The notes under the pieces were generated by a model. The model saw only the letters and a list, made by a program, of their open reading frames with translations. It had not been told where the DNA came from and searched no databases. 64,000 bases of DNA, from the NCBI RefSeq assembly GCF_041296385.1, contig NW_027183523.1, forward strand, positions 124,001 to 188,000. The letters run 5' to 3'. Positions 55,101-61,100 of this stretch are shown in pieces. Source of the DNA: Aphelocoma coerulescens. Lineage: Eukaryota; Chordata; Aves; Passeriformes; Corvidae. How positions within the stretch are numbered: the stretch's first letter is position 1; each line of letters opens with the position of its first letter. The position numbers were made by a program, and so were the translations under genes.

Positions 55101-58100
55101 GTCCCCCCATTGTCACCGTGTCCCCACATTGGCACCGTGTCCCCCTATTGGCACCGTGTCCCCCCATTGGCACCGTGTCCCCCCCATTGGCACCATGTCC
55201 CCCCATTGTCGCCATGTCCCCCCCTTGGCACCGTGTCCCCCCCATTGTCGCCATGTCCCCCCATTGTCGCCGTGTCCCCCCTTGGCACCGTGTCCCCCCC
55301 TTGTCGCCGTGTCCCCCCTTTGCACCGTGTCCCCCCCATTGTCGCCGTGTCCCCCCATTGGCACCGTGTCCCCACATTGGCACCGTGTCCCCCCTTGGCA
55401 CCGTGTCCCCCCCTTGGCACCGTGTCCCCCCATTGTCACCGTGTCCCCCCCTTGTCGCCGTGTCCCCCCATTGTCACCGTGTCCCCCCCATTGTCGCCGT
55501 GTCCCCCCTTGGCACCGTGTCCCCCCATTGGCACCGTGCCCCCCCTGCCCCCCCAGGTGCATTTCCTGCGCCAGGGCTGCGGCGATGACAAAATCTGCCA
55601 GAGCCACCTGGAGCTGCGGCCGCGCTTCTGCGCCCGCCGGGGCGACAGCGACTTCCAGCCCCTGCCCAGGTGAGGGGACAGCGGCCACCCCGGGCTGTCC
55701 CCAACAAGCCCCGGGGGCCGCTCTGCCCGCTGGCACTGCCACCTGAGCCCTGAGGGAGCGGGGGTGTTCCCAAGGGGGTGTCACGGGGTGAGGATGGCAC
55801 TGCCACCTGAGCCCTGAGGGAGCGGGGGTGTCCCCAAGGGGGTGTCACGGGGTGAGGATGGCACTGCCACCTGAGCCCTGAGGGAGCGGGGGTGTCCCCA
55901 AGGGGGTGTCACGGGGTGAGGATGGCACTGCCACCTGAGCCCTGAGGGTCTGGGGGTGTCCCCAAGGGGGTGTCACGGGATGAGGATGGCACTGCCACCT
56001 GAGCCCTGAGGGAGCGGGGGTGTCCCCAAGGGGGTGTCACGGGGTGAGGATGGCACTGCCACCTGAGCCCTGAGGGGGTGTCCCCAAGGGGGTGTCACGG
56101 GGTGAGGATGGCACTGCCACCTGAGCCCTGAGGGAGCGGGGGTGTCCCCAAGGGGGTGTCACAGGGTGAGGATGGCACTGCCACCTCGCTGTCACTGACC
56201 GGGGGTGTCCCCAAGGGGTGTCACAGGGTGAGGATGGCACTGCCACCTTCTCGCTGTCAGCGGTGTCCCCAAGGGGGTGTCACAGGGTGAGGATGGCACT
56301 GCCACCTCGCTGTCAGTGGTGTCCCCAAGGGGGTGTCACAGGGTGAGGATGGCACTGCCACCTGAGCCCTGAGGGGCCGGGGGTGTCCCCAAGGGGGTGT
56401 CACGGGGTGAGGATGGCACTGCCACCTCACTGTCAGCGGTGTCCCCAAGGGGGTGTCACGGGGTGAGGATGGCACTGCCACCTCGCTGTCAGTGGTGTCC
56501 CCAAGGGGGTGTCACAGGGTGAGGATGGCACTGCCACCTCGCTGTCAGTGGTGTCCCCAAGGGGGTGTCACAGGGTGAGGATGGCACTGCCACCTGAGCC
56601 CTGAGGGGCCGGGGGTGTCCCCAAGGGGGTGTCACAGGGTGAGGATGGCACTGCCACCTGAGCCCTGAGGGAGCGGGGGTGTCCCCAAGGGGGTGTCACG
56701 GGGTGAGGATGGCACTGCCACCTTCTCGCTGTCAGTGGTGTCCCCAAGGGGGTGTCACGGGGTGAGGATGGCACTGCCACCTGAGCCCTGAGGGAGCGGG
56801 GGTGTCCCCAAGGGGGTGTCACGGGGTGAGGATGGCACTGCCACCTGAGCCCTGAGGGGGTGTCCCCAAGGGGGTGTCACGGGGTGAGGATGGCACTGCC
56901 ACCTGAGCCCTGAGGGGGTGTCCCCAAGGGGGTGTCACGGGGTGAGGATGGCACTGCCACCTCGCTGTCAGCGGTGTCCCCAAGGGGGTGTCACGGGGTG
57001 AGGATGGCACTGCCACCTGAGCCCTGAGGGGGTGTCCCCAAGGGGGTGTCACGGGGTGAGGATGGCACTGCCACCTCTCTGTCAGGGGTGTCCCCAAGGG
57101 GGTGTCACGGGGTGAGGATGGCACTGCCACCTGAGCCCTGAGGGTCTGGGGGTGTCCCCAAGGGGGTGTCACGGGGTGAGGATGGCACTGCCACCTTCGT
57201 CCCGAGGGACCAGGGTGTCCCCAAGGGGGTCTCACAGTGGCTCTGCCCGCAGGGACGAGAATGGCACTGCCACCTTCTCGCTGAGTGACCAGAAGGACGT
57301 GGCCCTGGAGGTGCTGGTGACCAACGAGCCCTCGGACCCTTCGGAGCCGCAGAGGGACGGGGACGATGCCCACCAGGCCCTGCTGGTGGCCACCTTCCCC
57401 CCGGAGCTGCCCTACGCTGCCATGCGCCCCGACGAGGCCGGGGGGCTCGGGGTGCGGGGGCAGGGGGACCTGGGGTGGGGGGGACAGGAGGGGTGGGGGG
57501 GGGAGGGGGATGGGATGGGGATGTAGGGTGGGGTCAGAGCTGGAGGTCTGGGATGGTCCTGGGGGGTGGGATGGGGTCGGTCCTGGGGGGTGGGATGGTC
57601 CTGGGGTGGGGGTTTGGGTCAGTGCTGGGGGTCTGGGGTGGTCCTGGGGGGTGGGTTTGGGTCAGTGCTGGGGGTCTGGGATGGTCCTGGGGGTCCTGGG
57701 GGTGTGGGATGGTCCTGGGGGTGGGATGGGGTCGGTCCTGGGGGTGGGATGGGGTCAGTCCTGGGGGTGTGGGATGGTCCTGGGGGTCCTGGGGGTCTGG
57801 GATGGTCCTGGGGTGGGGGTTTGGGTCAGTGCTGGGGGTCTGGGGTGGTCCTGGGGGGTGGGTTTGGGTCAGTGCTGGGGGTCTGGGATGGTCCTGGGGG
57901 TCCTGGGAGTCTGGGATGGTCCTGGGGGTGGAATGGGGTCGGTCCTGGGGGTCTGGGATGGTCCTGGGGGTCCTGGGGGTGTGGGATGGTCCTGGGGGTG
58001 GGATGGGGTCGGTCCTGGGGGTGGGATGGGGTCGGTCCTGGGGGTGTGGGATGGTCCTGGGGTGGGGGTTTGGGTCAGTGCTGGGGGTCTGGGGTGGTCC

Positions 58101-61100
58101 TGGGGGGTGGGTTTGGGTCAGTGCTGGGGGTCTGGGATGGTCCTGGGGGTCCTGGGGGTGTGGGATGGTCCTGGGGTGGGGGTTTGGGTCAGTGCTGGGG
58201 GTCTGGGGTGGTCCTGGGGGGTGGGTTTGGGTCAGTGCTGGGGGTCTGGGATGGTCCTGGGGGTCCTGGGGGTGTGGGATGGTCCTGGGGTGGGGGTTTG
58301 GGTCAGTCCTGGGGGTGTGGGATGGGGTCAGTCCTGGGGGTGTGGGATGGTCCTGGGGTGGGGGTTTGGGTCAGTCCTGGGGGTCTGGGATGGTCCTGGG
58401 GTGGGGGTTTGGGTCAGTGCTGGGGGTCTGGGATGGTCCTGGGGGTCCTGGGGGTGTGGGATGGTCCTGGGGGGTGGGTTTGGGTCAGTGCTGGGGGTCT
58501 GGGATGGTCCTGGGGGGTGGGTTTGGGTCAGTGCTGGGGGTCTGGGATGGTCCTGGGGGTGGGTTTGGGTCAGTCCTGGGGGTCTGGGATGGTCCTGGGG
58601 GGTGGGATGGGGGTCCTGGGGGTCTGGGATGGTCCTGGGGGGTGGGGGTTTGGGTCAGTGCTGGGGGTCTGGGATGGTCCTGGGGGTCCTGGGAGTCTGG
58701 GATGGTCCTGGGGGGTGGGATGGGGTCAGTTCTGGGGGTCTGGGATGGTCCTGGGGGTCTGGGATAGGGTCGGTCCTGGGGGTCTGGGATGGTTCTGGGG
58801 GTCTGGGATGGTCCTGGGGGTCCTGGGGGGTGGGTTTGGGTCAGTGCTGGGGCTGTAGAGGGATGGGGAAGGTCCTGGGGGGTGGTCCTGGGGGGTGATG
58901 GGGGTGTGGGATGGGGTCAGACCTGAGGGCTCAGGGTGGGGCTGACCCCGGGGTGCTGGGGGTCCCAGGGGGTGTGGGCTGGGGTCAGTGCTGGGGGTCT
59001 GGGATGGTTCTGGGGGGTGGGATGGGGTCAGTGCTGGGGGTCTGGGATGGTCCTGGAGGTCCTGGGGGGTGGGCTGGGGTCAGTTCTGGGGGTCTGGGAT
59101 GGTCCTGCGGGGTGGGATGGGGTCAGTTCTGGGGGTCTGGGATGTCCCTGGGCTCTGGGATGGGGTCGGTCCTGGGGGTCTGGGACGGTCCTGGGGGGTG
59201 GGCTGGGGTCAGTGCTGGGGGTCTGGGATGGTCCTGGGGGTCCTGGGGGGTGGGCTGGGGTCAGTTCTGGGGGTCTGGGATGGTCCTGGGGGGTGGGATG
59301 GGGTCGGTCCTGGGGGTGTGGGATGGTCCTGGGGGGTGGGCTGGGGTCAATTCTGGGGGTCTGGGATGGTCCTGGGGGGTGGGATGGGGTCAGTGCTGGG
59401 GGTCTGGGATGGTTCTGGGGGGTGGGATGGGGTCGGTCCTGGGGGTCTGGGATGGTCCTGGGGGGTGGGCTGGGGTCAGTGCTGGGGGTCTGTGACGGTC
59501 CTGGGGGGTGGGCTGGGGTCACTCCTGGGGGTCTGTGACGGTCCTGGGGGGTGGGCTGGGGTCAGTGCTGGGGGTCTGGGACGGTCCTGGGGGGTGGGCT
59601 GGGGGGTGGGCTGGGGTCACTCCTGTGGCTTCAGCCTGGGGGGTGACCCCGGGGGGTGCCCGCGGTGGGGGGGGGGGGATGCTCAGCCGTGTCCCCAAAT
59701 CCCCTTAGGACAAAGTGCTGTGCTTGGCCAACCAGAACGGCTCCAGGGTGGAGTGCGAGCTGGGGAACCCCCTCAAACGCGGGGCGCAGGTGGGCGCAGC
59801 CCCCTCCCCAAATTCCCCCCAGCCCCCCCCCCCTCCCCCGGCCCCTCTCCCCTCCCCAGCGCTCACCTGTGCGCTCGCAGGTGCGGTTCTTCCTCATCCT
59901 CAGCACCTCGGGCATCTCCATCCACACCACGGAGCTGGCGGTGCAGCTGGAGCTGTCCACGTGAGCCGGGCGGGGGGCTGGAGACCCCCGGGGATGGGGG
60001 TTGGAGATTGGAGACCCCCGGGGATGGGGATTGGAGACCCCCGGGATTGGGGATTGGAGATTGGAGACCCCCGGGGATGGGGATTGGAGATTGGAGACCC
60101 CTGGGGATGGGGATTGGAGACCCCCGGGATTGGGGATTGGAGATTGGAGACCCCCGGGGATGGGGGCTGGAGACCCCCGAGGATGGGGGTTGGAGATTGG
60201 AGACCCCTGGGGATGGGGATTGGAGACCCCCGGGGATGGGGATTGGAGATTGGAGACCCCTGGGGATGGGGATTGGAGACCCCCGGGGATGGGGACCCCC
60301 GAGGTTTGGGAGTCAGAATCTGAGGGGGTTGGGGGGTCAGAGCTCAGGGGTTTTAGGGGCTGTGGACCCCCGGGATTGGGGATTGGAGACCCCCGGGGTG
60401 GCGGATGGAGACCCCCGGGGTTGGGGATTGGAGATTGGAGACCCCTGGGGATGGGGATTGGAGACCCCCGGGGATGGGGATTGGAGATTGGAGACCCCTG
60501 GGGATGGAGACCCCCGAGGTTTGGGAGTCAGAATCTGAGGGGGTTGGGGGGTCAGAGCTCAGGGGTTTTAGGGGCTGTGGACCCCCGGGATTGGGGATTG
60601 GACACCCCCGGGATTGGGGATTGGAGACCCCCGGGCATGGGGATCCCTGAGATTTGGGGGGCTGGAGACCCCCGGGGTTTGGGAGTCAGAATCTGAGGGG
60701 GTTGGGGGGTCAGAGCTCAGGGGTTTTAGGGGCTGTGGACCCCCGGGATTGGGGATTGGAGACCCCCGGGGTGGCGGATGGAGACCCCCGGGGATGGGAT
60801 TGGAGATTGGAGACCCCTGGGGATGGGGATTGGAGACCCCCGGGGATGGAGACCCCCGAGGTTTGGGAGTCAGAATCTGAGGGGGTTGGGGGTCAGAGCT
60901 CAGGGGTTTTAGGGGCTGTGGACCCCCGGGGATGGGGATTGGAGACCCCCGGGGTGGCGGATGGAGACCCCCGGGCATGGGGACCCCCGAGATTTGGGGG
61001 GCTGGAGACCCCCGGGGTTTGGGAGTCAGAATCTGGGGGGGTTTTAGGGTCAGAGCTCAGGGGTTTTAGGGGCTGTGGACCCCCGGGATTGGGGATTGGA

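Noticed and set aside
51516..55673. Very long plus-strand open frame of over 1300 codons
   Set aside because: It runs through intron 12-14 repeats whose unit lengths avoid stops. It reads exon 13 in the wrong frame and matches ITGA7 only in exons 14 and 15.
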